Below, one piece after another: positions 36,766 to 46,900 of a DNA stretch of 64,000 bases. Source of the DNA: Nocardiopsis terrae. GTDB lineage: Bacteria; Actinomycetota; Actinomycetes; Streptosporangiales; Streptosporangiaceae. Numbering within the stretch: position 1 is the first letter of the stretch; every line of letters starts with the position of its first letter. The position numbers and the translations under genes are program-made. The stretch lies in the NCBI RefSeq assembly GCF_014651695.1, contig NZ_BMXJ01000001.1:288845-352844 (forward strand), read 5' to 3'. The notes below the pieces were generated by a model, which ran no database searches, had not been told where the DNA came from, and saw nothing but the letters and a program-made list of their open reading frames with translations.

Positions 36766-39700
36766 ATGCCGCTTCCCCTCCCCGCTGACCCCGCCACGTC
36801 CACCCTGTACCTGGACTGGGTCCGAGCCAACGCCCCCGAGTGCGAACCCCGGGCCCTCGACCTCCTCGACTTCCTCGATGAGCGGATGCGCTGGTCAGGC
36901 CTCAAGCCCGAGTACCTCCAAGGGGCCATGGTGGGTCGTCTCAGGGACGCCGGTCTAGCCGTGGAGCACGAGCCCTGGCTCAGCGACACGGTCGCGCACC
37001 GGCTACTCCGTTTCGGGGGCAAACATGCGACCGCTGCCTACCTGCGGGCACGGGAGCTGGAGTCCGAGCACGGACTCGCTCGCGACCCCCACCACACCGT
37101 GGAGAACGCCCTCCTGTTTGCCCGGCTCGGGCTGCTGCCCACCTCGGAGGTCAGCGCCCACCGGCACCGGCTGGCCGAACACCGCAGCGCGGAGGAGGCG
37201 CACCGGGAGTTCGTCCGCTTCCTGGATGCCTGGGCCACTGGCGGCGGGGTGGCAGCGGCCCAGGTCTCGTACCCCCACACCCGGGCCTCGGTAGGCGTCG
37301 CACCACCGGCCAACCTGGCGGCCCAGATCCGCGCCTCGGTGAAGACCCTGGGCCTGGGCAAGGAGGCGAGCGCCGAGGAGACCTCTCGCACCCTCGGTCG
37401 CTACCTGGCCGCCGCACGGGGCAACCCTGTCCCGGACGGACTGCTGAAGCAGGCGGCGGAGGTCTTCGCCAAGGCCCCACCCGCCCCGGAGGACCGGGGA
37501 GGGATCGCCGCCCTCTTCCCCACCTCCGTCACCGACGGCGCCGCCTGGCTGCGCCTGCTGGAGAGCGCCGGCATCGCTGACGCCATGGCCGACGGCCGGG
37601 TCCGCCCCGACGGTGGCTACAGCGCCTGGCTCTCCCGGTTCCACCACATGTACACCCACATGTGGACGCGCGGATGCGTGGGCACACAGAGCCTTCCCGA
37701 CGAACTGTTCGCCCTGCTCCCCCGTCTCGCCCCGAGGCTGCGCGCGGAGAACCTCCCGGTCCGCCTGTTCGAGGGCAGGTACCGGCACAACCGTGTGGAC
37801 AGCCGTCTGCTCATCGCCTGCGACGACCACCGCATCCCGGTGGACGCCCCCGAGGAGGAGACCAGGCGGATCAGGAGGTCCGTCCAACAGGCACGGAACC
37901 CCCGGCGTTCCCCCTCCCCCGAAGTGGTCCAGGAGGTGGAGCAGTGGATCGAGGATCTGCGCTCCGTACCCCTGGGCGAGGCCGAACACGTGCTGGCCGA
38001 ACTCGACCTACGTCTCACCCACCTCGTGATGGGCGGCATGGACGGACTCCAGGAATCCCTGGACGGCCTCGACCTGGCCGAGCCGTTGGCACGAACCCTC
38101 CAGTTCGGCATCCCCGCTGAGCACACCTGGCCCGCCTTCGAGGAGGCCGTCGAGGAGGTCGGGGGGCGCCCGGGCGGAATCCTCGGCATGACCTCCACCT
38201 GGCCGGTGCTCACGGTCTACGGCCGGGGCGCCGCCGTCGCCGTGGACCATCAGGGGCGGCGCGGTTCCTGCGCGTTCTCCCTCCCGGAGGAGGCCGCCGC
38301 CCACGTCGTGCACTACGTGGGCGGCGACTTCCTGGTCACCTGGCTCCACTCCGAGGACGTCGGCAGCCAGTGGCCGAGACAGCCGAGGGCCTTCTGGTGT
38401 TCGGCCCCCGACGACACGTTCGAACTGGACAGCGACCCCGGCCTGTTCGACTACGGTTCGGCGCATCGCTACGACCTCGGCCTGGTCCTGGAGAGCCCGG
38501 ACAGGGGGCGATACGACAAGGAGCGCGTCCTGCGCCCCGGAGACCGGACCGGCGTCACCTACGGACGCGACCACGCCACCGACGGCACCCGGGTGTGGAC
38601 CGACGGGGGCCGGTGGGAGGCCGGGGCCACCGAACTGGACCCGGCGACCGGTGCCGCGCTCGCGCGTTCCAGCCCCGGGTTCCTCACCCCGGACCCGCGC
38701 TTGGACTACGGGGACCTGCTGAGCACCCGCCTGCACCTGGTCCGTCTGCCCGAAGGTGTGTCGGACTCACCCCTGGGCGCCGGGGACGGGCTCGCGGGCG
38801 CCCGCGTCGTGTGGATCGGCCCCGGCGCGGAGGGCGACCGCTACGCCGAGCGGGCACTGGAGGGGACGGACGGTCGGCGGGCCGCTTTCCAGGAACACCG
38901 GGACCTCACCTACTGGGGTGTCCTGCGCATGCCCGACAACCCCGCCGAAGGGCTGCTCGCCTACCGCTGGCAGGCGGGGCACACCGTGATCCAGTGCCGG
39001 GACACCACCGACGACACCCTGCTCTGGGAGACCTGGGCCTACCCGAAGGGCGGGTTGAAGAACCTCGACCTCGTGGGACGGCGCCCACTCACACCACCCC
39101 CCGCCTACTGGCACTTCCTGGCCCCGCGCGCCCCGGAGTCCACCCGGGCGCTCCGGGAACTGGACACCGGCACCGCGCGGCAGCTCGTCGAGATCGCGCT
39201 CACGACCTCCGTTCCCCGGGACCCCGCGCCTGCGGTGGCCCTGCCCGAGATCGCCGAACAGGTGTCCCGGGCCCGCGCGGCGGCCGTCCGCGAGGCGCTG
39301 CCCGTCCTGCTGCCCGGGGTCACCGAACCGGCCGTCGCCGACGGCGTGGTGTGGGCGGTGCTGTGGACCGTCGAACTGCGGCTCAAGGTGGCGGGAATGT
39401 CCGACCGCACCGCACGTATCCGCTCCGGAACGCCGCCCCGGCCAGCAGGGGAGGCCCCGGACCAGGACCTGGCCGCGGCGGTGTCCGGTCTGGTCCCCAA
39501 GAAGGCGTTCAAGCTCGGCTTCCCCACCCTCCCCGGCATGATCTCCTCCATCGCCGCCGACGGCGCCCGGCTGAGCGGTCGGGCCAGCGAAGAGGACCGG
39601 CGGCTGAGCCCGCCCGGTACCCCGGCGGCGTCCTGGACCCACTTCTTCGGGGTGCCGGACGCGGCCATGTGGCGACTGGCGACCGGGGCGTTGACCGGCA

Positions 39701-41505
39701 GGAAGGCGGACGCCCTGATCGCGCTGCTGCGCACATGGGCCGGCCAGCCCTTCGCCGAACAGGGCACGGGCTGGGTACTCGGAACGGCCAGCGGTACCGC
39801 GCTGGCCCCGCTGCTGGCTCAGGGAGAGGCCGTGATCACCGAGCCGCCCTTGGACGGACAGCGCTACGCACACACGAACGGGAAGGCGCCCGCACCGCAC
39901 TGGTCGGATCGCTACCTTCCGCAGCGGCGATACTCCTACGTGCGCTGGGAGAGCGCTCCGACGCCCGAGGGCGCTGAGGAGAGCGAGCCCCTCCGTATCG
40001 AACGCGACGAGGTCGGACGGCTGCGCCGCTTCCTGGACCTGCTTGACCGGAACGGCCCCGTCAGCGCCGAGCCCGAGGCGGTCAAGGTCTTCCGCAAGCA
40101 CACCGGGGTGATGAAGCCGGTGGCCGAGTTCGTCCTGTCCGGTCAGGCGGGCTGGCCGAGATCGGTCCCGCCCACGAGCAAGGGAGCCCAGACCGAATAC
40201 CGCAAGACCGGGGCCACGCTGTCCGAGGCCGACACGACCCGGTTCCTGGGTGCAGCCGTGCCCGACGACCCCGCCGAACTGTGGAAACCCGGTGGCACGG
40301 TCGCGGCCGCCGAACGCATGGCCCTGATGTGGGTGGAACTCCTCGGGGTCCGTCCTTCGAAGTCCGATCCCGCAGCGATCCTGGCAGACCTGCCGGCCCT
40401 GCTCCAGAAGGAGATGGACTTGGGCCCGGAGTGGGCCGCGCAGCTCACCGAACCGGCGGTGGCGACGACGGCGGCCATCGAAGGGAGCACCGATTGGTCC
40501 CGTTCCCTCACCCTGTCCAAGGCGTTCGGGCCGCTCGTCCACGAGCCGGGCAACAGCGAACGGCTCCATGACTTCCCCGAGGACGAGGGGACCCGACCCT
40601 ACCTGCGTACGGCCTCACTGTTGGCCTGGGCGCTGACCGAACTCCCGGTGGGCCACCCCGCCCAGGCCCGAGTCGCAGGGCTGCACGAACGGATGACCGA
40701 GCGGCTGCGCTCCCCCGATGTGTACGTGCCCGTGGTTCCGCATCTTCAGGACGGACAGCTCGACGGGTGGTCGGAGCGGGTCGGAGCCGCCGAGGTCCGG
40801 GTCGGAGCCGAGGGCCAGCTCGAACCCGGAACCGGCCACTCCCTCCACGGCGACGCTATCCTCGCCCTCCCCCGAAGCGGGGTCTACCGGTTCCCCAACG
40901 CCCTGATGCTGACCTCAGGGCTGTTCGAGGAGGAGGGTTTCCAACGCTGCACACGCGCGCTGGACGAGTTCGACATGTACGAGCTCGCCCTGACGGTCCT
41001 CCAGGCCAGGGTGGTCTGCGGCGGCGGTCTCGCCCGCATGGTCGAACGGGCCGCCGACGCCCCGGTGCCCGTGGGCGGGTTCGAGGTCGACCCCAGGCTG
41101 AGCGCCCCTGAACTGGTGGCGGAGGTGTCCGGGAAGTTCGGTGTGGACGCGGCCGCGTCCGCCCTCTACCTGCAGCTGCTCACCCTGGCCCACCCCACCG
41201 ACCGCCGGGTACGCCGGTGGAACGGCTGGTCGGCGGGCCAGCACCAGAAGGCCGCCGTGCAACTGCTGGAGAACGGGCTGGTCACGAAGGGGAAGCGAAC
41301 CAAGGCCGGGCGCACGCTCTTCCTGCCCGGGGGTTGGACCGAACTCAAGGCGCCGTTCCCGTCCATGGAGACGGTCAAGCTCGGCACCCACCTGCTCGCC
41401 GTGGACTACCTGGGGCGGGTCCGGGGTACCTTCAGCCGTCCGCTGCCGGTCGCTCCCCCGCACGAGATGTTCTCCGCGGCTTGGCAGTCACACAGCACCG
41501 GCTGA
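36766..41505 (+). CDS. Very large protein of unknown family, 1579 aa
   Basis: 1579 aa from ATG 36766. The frame extends upstream, but that part lacks protein character. No signal peptide or membrane segment. The N-terminal 300 residues are helical; a middle region (about 490-760) is rich in Trp, Asp and Gly with short strands (SCAFSLPEEAAAHVVHYVGG, GVTYGRDHATDGTRVWTDGG), possibly a beta-propeller. The C-terminus includes a winged-helix-like segment (SALYLQLLTLAHPTDRRVRR, QHQKAAVQLLENGLVTKGKR). I do not recognise the family. No MoxR or VWA partner is adjacent. It ends in a strong terminator, so it is a single-gene unit. Confidence 0.85.
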   Translation: MPLPLPADPATSTLYLDWVRANAPECEPRALDLLDFLDERMRWSGLKPEYLQGAMVGRLRDAGLAVEHEPWLSDTVAHRLLRFGGKHATAAYLRARELESEHGLARDPHHTVENALLFARLGLLPTSEVSAHRHRLAEHRSAEEAHREFVRFLDAWATGGGVAAAQVSYPHTRASVGVAPPANLAAQIRASVKTLGLGKEASAEETSRTLGRYLAAARGNPVPDGLLKQAAEVFAKAPPAPEDRGGIAALFPTSVTDGAAWLRLLESAGIADAMADGRVRPDGGYSAWLSRFHHMYTHMWTRGCVGTQSLPDELFALLPRLAPRLRAENLPVRLFEGRYRHNRVDSRLLIACDDHRIPVDAPEEETRRIRRSVQQARNPRRSPSPEVVQEVEQWIEDLRSVPLGEAEHVLAELDLRLTHLVMGGMDGLQESLDGLDLAEPLARTLQFGIPAEHTWPAFEEAVEEVGGRPGGILGMTSTWPVLTVYGRGAAVAVDHQGRRGSCAFSLPEEAAAHVVHYVGGDFLVTWLHSEDVGSQWPRQPRAFWCSAPDDTFELDSDPGLFDYGSAHRYDLGLVLESPDRGRYDKERVLRPGDRTGVTYGRDHATDGTRVWTDGGRWEAGATELDPATGAALARSSPGFLTPDPRLDYGDLLSTRLHLVRLPEGVSDSPLGAGDGLAGARVVWIGPGAEGDRYAERALEGTDGRRAAFQEHRDLTYWGVLRMPDNPAEGLLAYRWQAGHTVIQCRDTTDDTLLWETWAYPKGGLKNLDLVGRRPLTPPPAYWHFLAPRAPESTRALRELDTGTARQLVEIALTTSVPRDPAPAVALPEIAEQVSRARAAAVREALPVLLPGVTEPAVADGVVWAVLWTVELRLKVAGMSDRTARIRSGTPPRPAGEAPDQDLAAAVSGLVPKKAFKLGFPTLPGMISSIAADGARLSGRASEEDRRLSPPGTPAASWTHFFGVPDAAMWRLATGALTGRKADALIALLRTWAGQPFAEQGTGWVLGTASGTALAPLLAQGEAVITEPPLDGQRYAHTNGKAPAPHWSDRYLPQRRYSYVRWESAPTPEGAEESEPLRIERDEVGRLRRFLDLLDRNGPVSAEPEAVKVFRKHTGVMKPVAEFVLSGQAGWPRSVPPTSKGAQTEYRKTGATLSEADTTRFLGAAVPDDPAELWKPGGTVAAAERMALMWVELLGVRPSKSDPAAILADLPALLQKEMDLGPEWAAQLTEPAVATTAAIEGSTDWSRSLTLSKAFGPLVHEPGNSERLHDFPEDEGTRPYLRTASLLAWALTELPVGHPAQARVAGLHERMTERLRSPDVYVPVVPHLQDGQLDGWSERVGAAEVRVGAEGQLEPGTGHSLHGDAILALPRSGVYRFPNALMLTSGLFEEEGFQRCTRALDEFDMYELALTVLQARVVCGGGLARMVERAADAPVPVGGFEVDPRLSAPELVAEVSGKFGVDAAASALYLQLLTLAHPTDRRVRRWNGWSAGQHQKAAVQLLENGLVTKGKRTKAGRTLFLPGGWTELKAPFPSMETVKLGTHLLAVDYLGRVRGTFSRPLPVAPPHEMFSAAWQSHSTG

Positions 41506-41530
41506 TCCCGGCAGCTCGGCAGAGCAGCCT

Positions 41531-41565
41531 CGAAGCCCAGCGCGAGGGTTCTGCGCTGGGCTTCG
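41531..41565 (+). terminator. Terminator behind the 1579-aa gene
   Basis: CGAAGCCCAGCGC (41531-41543) pairs perfectly over 13 bp with 41553-41565; the loop is 9 nt. It lies 26 nt after the stop codon. Confidence 0.8.
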
Positions 41566-41657
41566 GTACTGGTGAGGGAGGTCTGGGCGGGCGGGCCGGG
41601 CCCGGTCCCTCGGTCACCGGAGAGCGCCTCGGCTGCGGTGCGGCATAGGGTCGGGCC

Positions 41658-42476
41658 ATGGACGGCCACGCGGACACCGTGGTCCTCAGACCGGGGATCG
41701 ACGGCATCGCCGAGGTGTTCCACACCCATCTGCGCCAACACGCCTACCCGATGCACACGCACCGGTCCTGGACCCTGCTCATCATCGACTCCGGGACCGT
41801 CCGCTACGACCTGGGGCGGCACGAGCACGGGGCGCTCGACCGGACCGTCACCCTGCTGCCACCGCACGTCCCGCACAACGGCACCCCCACCACCGCGCAG
41901 GGGCTGCGCAAACGGGTCCTGTACCTGGAGCCCGAACAGATCGACACGGACCTGGTCGGCCGGGCCGTGGACCACCCGATGTTCGACGACTCCCTGTTGC
42001 GTCACCGCATCCACCAGCTGCACGGTGCCCTGTTCCAGCCGGGGGAAGGGCTGGAGGCGGAGAGCCGGCTCGAACTCGTCTCCGAGCGCCTCCGCCAACA
42101 CCTGCGCGGCACGCTGGGCCCGCCCCCGGCCGCCGCCGACGACCCCGGCCTCGCCGAACGGTTGCGGGACCTGCTGGACAGCCGAACCGTCGAGGGAGTC
42201 TCCCTGACCGAGGCGTCCGGGCTGCTGTTCACCCACCCCGCCTACCTGACCCGGGTGTTCACCCGCCGGTTCGGCATGCCCCCGCACCAGTACCTCGTGG
42301 GACGGCGGGTGGACCTCGCGCGGCGGCTGATCCTCGAAGGGCAGGCTCCCGCGCACGCGGCGGCGGACGCCGGGTTCCACGACCAGGCGCACCTGAACAG
42401 GCACTTCAAAAGGATTCTCGGCCTCCCACCCGGGCGGTACGCTCGCGCCCTCAGCCGTGCATCCGGGCGCCCTTGA
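41658..42476 (+). CDS. AraC-family transcriptional regulator
   Basis: 272 aa from ATG 41658. N-terminal cupin-like AraC ligand domain (YPMHTHRSWTLLIIDSGTVR, LLPPHVPHNG). C-terminal double helix-turn-helix: SLTEASGLLFTHPAYLTRVF, then RFGMPPHQYLVGRRVDLARR and DAGFHDQAHLNRHFKRILGL with the family's second HTH. Its 3' end overlaps the convergent DUF2000 gene by 26 bp, which hints that it controls that gene; inducer unknown. Confidence 0.93.
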   Translation: MDGHADTVVLRPGIDGIAEVFHTHLRQHAYPMHTHRSWTLLIIDSGTVRYDLGRHEHGALDRTVTLLPPHVPHNGTPTTAQGLRKRVLYLEPEQIDTDLVGRAVDHPMFDDSLLRHRIHQLHGALFQPGEGLEAESRLELVSERLRQHLRGTLGPPPAAADDPGLAERLRDLLDSRTVEGVSLTEASGLLFTHPAYLTRVFTRRFGMPPHQYLVGRRVDLARRLILEGQAPAHAAADAGFHDQAHLNRHFKRILGLPPGRYARALSRASGRP

Positions 42477-42897
42477 GGATCTTGTCGACCCCGTTCCTCG
42501 GCCCGTACACCGCCAACCCCACAAGGTCGAGCGAGTCCCGCCCGACCGCCCGGACGGCGGCCCGGTTGTCCCGGTCGTTGCCGGTGGCGAAGAGGTCGGA
42601 GGTGAACACGGCGAGGTCGACGTCCCGGGACAGGGCCCGGGTGTGCGCCTTGGTCAGGGTCTCCTTGGTGCCCTCGAAAACCAGGACGGGCTGACGGAAC
42701 ATCGGCAGGTAGGCGGTGCCGTCGGCGTCCTCGTAGGGTTCGCCGACCAGCTCCGGGACACGGGCCCCGAACCCACTGACCAGGAAGGCCGTCACGTTGA
42801 GCCGCTGCCATACCTCAAGGTCCGTACGGAGCAGGACGGCGATCTTGGTGTCGAAGCGCTTGTTGCCGGGGGGCACGGGTGCGTCTGTGGTTTCCAT
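42451..42897 (-). CDS. DUF2000 family protein
   Basis: 148 aa from ATG 42897 (AGGA 8 nt upstream). Sequence RFDTKIAVLLRTDLEVWQRL followed by NVTAFLVSGFG, YLPMFRQPVLVFEG and DLAVFTSDLFATGNDRDNRA matches the DUF2000 family, small proteins often adjacent to AraC regulators. Function unknown; some relatives resemble peptidyl-tRNA hydrolase folds. Convergent overlap with the AraC gene. Confidence 0.85.
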   Translation of the reverse strand: METTDAPVPPGNKRFDTKIAVLLRTDLEVWQRLNVTAFLVSGFGARVPELVGEPYEDADGTAYLPMFRQPVLVFEGTKETLTKAHTRALSRDVDLAVFTSDLFATGNDRDNRAAVRAVGRDSLDLVGLAVYGPRNGVDKILKGARMHG

Positions 42898-43207
42898 GCC
42901 CCGCATCCTCTCCGGGCTGCGGTCCAGCGGTCTTGTACGTTCCTCACCCGCCTCGACCCCGCCGGGCCCGTGAAGTGCGCCACATGACCGAATCCGGCCA
43001 GTCCCGCTCCGCGGGACGCTGTCCACCCCGGCGCGCGTGTGACCTCCTGCGATGTCGGGTTTCGTGCCGCAAGTCCCTTCTGGCGGGTGATGCCGAGCCG
43101 GGCAGGACACGACAGAACCCGACAGAATCAGAACCACGACTACGCACAGCGCGACTCACACAACACGAAGCCATCCAGCTCGTTGAACGGAGTGGAGGGA
43201 CAGGCCC
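42898..43207. other. Gene-free gap before the toxin locus
   Basis: 310 bp with no supportable gene. It contains two nearby CGACAGAA copies (about 43110-43127) and a slightly A/C-rich stretch up to the GGAGGGA that serves GTG 43208. It likely holds the promoter of the ESX-type toxin operon. Confidence 0.4.
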
Positions 43208-43498
43208 GTGAAGTTCGAATTCACCCCGGAGGAGGAGTGGGACCCACTCCCCGAACCAGACCCTGCCCCAGAGAGCGTTTCCGAGGCCCGGCCCCCCGCG
43301 CTCCGGATCGCCATGGCCTCCGCATGGCTGCACACCCGGGCCCGTTTCGACTCCGACCGGCTGCACGCCTCGTTGAACCGCATGCTGTACACGGTCGAGG
43401 CCTCCCGTCCCCAGCCCGGCCCGTCCTTCGCCGACACCGGCCCGGAGCTGGGCGTGGACGTCTTCCGCCCCGAGGTCTTCGGAGGCAGCCGTGGGTAG
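43208..43498 (+). CDS. Small protein at the head of the toxin operon
   Basis: 96 aa from GTG 43208, GGAGGGA upstream. The N-terminus is acidic and Pro-rich (FTPEEEWDPLPEPDPAPES); the middle is helical (IAMASAWLHTRARFDSDRLH). Not recognised. Its end overlaps the DUF6507 gene by 8 bp, so the two are coupled; it may be an ESX-substrate partner. Confidence 0.75.
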   Translation: MKFEFTPEEEWDPLPEPDPAPESVSEARPPALRIAMASAWLHTRARFDSDRLHASLNRMLYTVEASRPQPGPSFADTGPELGVDVFRPEVFGGSRG

Positions 43499-43865
43499 CT
43501 GGGATGTGAACCCCCAACAGGTGGGCGCGGTGCTCACCGAGACCGCCGGGCACATCGGCGAGGAGGGCGGGACCGAAGGCCTGCTGGGCCACATGAACCA
43601 GCTGGAGACCCGGGTCACGGCGCTGAACAACCACATCAACAGCGCCCCGATCGGGATCGCGCTGGGCGAGTTCGCCGAGCACTACTTCGGCATGGTCGGC
43701 GACATGCTCTCGCTGACCGCCTCGGCGGTGCAGGGCACCAGCGAGGCCACCACCTTCTATGTGGAGGGCGACCGGGAGATGGCCTCCGAGGCCCAGGGAA
43801 CCGCGGGGACGATCCCCGATCCGCCCCCGCCGCCGACACCGCCCCCCGGCGTCAGCCTGACCTGA
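43491..43865 (+). CDS. DUF6507 family protein (WXG100-like)
   Basis: 124 aa from GTG 43491. Starts GSWDVNPQQVGAVLTETAGH, the DUF6507 pattern, with two long helices and a Pro-rich tail (DPPPPPTPPPG). Such small helical proteins pair with, or are themselves, type VII (ESX) secretion substrates and sit just upstream of large toxins, as here. Confidence 0.82.
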   Translation: MGSWDVNPQQVGAVLTETAGHIGEEGGTEGLLGHMNQLETRVTALNNHINSAPIGIALGEFAEHYFGMVGDMLSLTASAVQGTSEATTFYVEGDREMASEAQGTAGTIPDPPPPPTPPPGVSLT

Positions 43866-43970
43866 CCCCCACCGGCCCAGGCGGGCTCTGCCTTGCCTGA
43901 CCTGACCCCGTACGCGCCCCTCTGCCTTCGGCTTCCCTCCTTGTTGTCCCCTTGAGTTTTGGAGACCCCC

Positions 43971-46900
43971 GTGCTGCCCGGAGATCCCGGCACCGCCCCC
44001 GCCGCACCCAAGAGCATCCAGGAGCAACACGCCGCCCTGACCGACGCCGAGGAAAAGATCAGCCCGCTGACCTTCCCCGAGCCCTCGGTCTCACCCGAGT
44101 ACGTGAACGCGATGGCCTCGGGCCTGCGCACGGTGGGTGGCTCGATCAGCGAGACCGGCAACAGCATCACCGGAGCCTGGTCGGGGCTGCGTGAGTACTA
44201 CTCCGCCCCCGAGAGCGAGACCCTCTACGAGGTCCTGGACCCGGTGGCCACCGACGGCGAGGAGGTCTCCGAGGCCCTGGCCAGCGCGGCCACCGCCTTG
44301 GAGACCTTCGCTGAGAACGTCGAGAGCATCAAGGAACGCTGGGCCTCCCTGCGCACCGAGGCCTACGAGCTCCTGGGACGCATCGAGGCCGAGGGCGAGG
44401 ACTGGGACAAGGCCGACGGCGTGAAGGGGTTCTTCGGCGGCGAGAGCGGCCTGGTCGCGGAGAACGCGGCTCTGGTCTCCACGGGCGAGAAGATCATCGA
44501 GGACTACGCCGAGTACGAGACCGCCTGCGCTGACGCGATCAACAAGGACGTTCCCGAGCGCACCAGCTTCGCGAAGATGCCCGAAGGCGATGTCGAGCTC
44601 GACCCGAACGTGTTCTACCACGGCTACGAGCAGGACCTGTCAGAACTGGCCACCGAGTGGGGGTCCGCGCCGGCGGACACCGACCACGGCTGGTGGGTCG
44701 ATGCCGGGGCCGCGGTGTGGGACTTCGGTGTGGGTGCGGTCGAGGACACCGGCGCGATGCTGGGCTTCCACTCCTCGGAGGGGTGGTTCAACCAGTCCTG
44801 GGGTGATTCGCTCAAGGAATACCACATGGACAACCTCCAGTCCGCGGCCTCTCTGGTGGGGTTGTACGACAACGAGAGTGGCGAGTTCGGACTGGCCAGC
44901 AAGGACAGCGTCAAGGGCGCGTGGAAGGATCTGGCGCACTCGGTGGTGCCCTGGGAGGAATGGGGGGACCGCCCCGGTTATGTGATCGGCACCGCCCTGC
45001 TCAACATCGGGGCGACCGTGGGTGGTGCGGCTCTGACCGCGACCGGCGTGGGCGCGGTGGTGGGTGTGCCGCTGATGGCCTGGCGCGGGATGGCCATCGT
45101 GGACGGCATGGGCGGTTCCGGCCGCGGTCCGGATGTGGATCTGCCCGACCTCCCGGACATGCCCACGAACACACCGATCAACGCGCAGGTCGACTCCGGC
45201 CAGATGGAGATTATCAAGGCCTACATGGACCAACTGGTCAACCCGGTCTATGCAGATAGCGGGGATCTGGGCGGGGGGACCTCCCACAGCGGGTCCGAAG
45301 GTTCCGGAGCCGGTCGTGTTGGTGTCTCGAACTCGCAGCAGCAAGGGGATTCCTCTGGAGTTCCCGCCTCACACAGGCGTAACGGTGAGCAGGGCGAGGC
45401 GACGGCCGAAGAACTCCGGGTGTTCAACGAGTTGATGGAGAACGATCCTCAGCTGAAAGAGCGACTGGAGGAGCACGAGCCTGCCTTCAGGGAGCTTGAT
45501 TCCGGTGACGGCAGCTGGACAGGAGGAAGTGGTGCGAGCCGCCCTCTGATGGATGGTTCTCCCGGTGGGGCGCACAGGTCCATGGAGGCTGACTCTGACC
45601 CCCATCAGGATCAGCGGGTCGATCTGAGCGATACGAACGAACCGGGGTCGAGGCCGCGCAGCGGTGGTGACTCGACCCATGCCCCAGCTTCCGAGCACAG
45701 TCGTGGCCCCGTGGCGGTACTGGAACGGGAAGGCGGCGGTTCCGGGGGCGATGGTCCCAGTGGCCGTGATGGCCAGGACAGTTCTTCCCGGATGACGGAG
45801 GATGGACAAGGCCGTACCACCACGGCCGGTGGAGCACTCACAGGGGGTGGCCCTTCCTCGGGTGGGCCAGGTGGGTCGGGCCATGGTCCTGACGCAGGGC
45901 AGGGCTCCAATGACGGTGGGGACCAGAACGGATCCCAGGACGACGGCACCAACACGGGTGGCTCTCGAGACGGTGACCATGAGGGCAACCCCTGGGACCA
46001 GGAGTGGAACAACGACAAACTCGACAAGCGCTATCGGGCTCCGGTTGTACCAGAGGCGCGCACACATCCCCTCAAACCTGGTGACAGTGGCCCTCCTTCC
46101 TTCCCTGAGGACGGCAAACGTTTCGCCGTGGATGAGAGGCTGGAGCCGAACTCGGTATGGGACGTCGAGGGGAGAGGGAAGTTCTACACCGATGGCGATG
46201 GGAAGATCTTCCACATCGACACTCACCCCGGAAACAAAGTTGACACCAACCCGGAGCTGGAGAAACCCAGGAAAGACACGAAATACGCTGTCGATGTTAT
46301 TGAACACCCGGGGAAAAAATACCATTACGAGACGGACAGCGAGGCGAGAACCACACATGCCCATGGCGAGCTCCAAAGGCTGAGGTCGAGTGCAGATGAA
46401 GGCGGAATGAGCCTCAAGGAAAAGAATGAATTCTACAGAATAGACGACCAGACGGATGCCGGACACAAAGGGAAAGAGGAGTATCCTGAGAATGATCCTT
46501 ACTACCACTTTGAGAAATGGGATGGCGGCCATTTCTTTGGCACGGGATTCGGTGGAAGTGGACACCATCTAAACCTTTACGCTCAGCTGCGCGAAGTGAA
46601 CCAGATCCGCAAGAACACAGACGAGTCGAACAATTTCTACCGCCTGGAAAAGAGTTGGCGAGAACTCCTTGAGAACGAGAACAACAATGTGAAGGTCACC
46701 TTCGAAGCTGAGTATGCTGGCTCGAGCAAGGTGCCAGTCAGTGTAACCGTCAAGCACAGCGTGAACGGCGGGGATCCGGTGGTGACAATTTTCGAGAACA
46801 CTCCAGATGTCAAGATCGAAGGCCAATCCAGGCGAAAGTACGGAGAGCGATTTCCCTCTGCCGCGGGGTCTCTTTTGGCTGGAGGGGCCCTCATCGGCGC

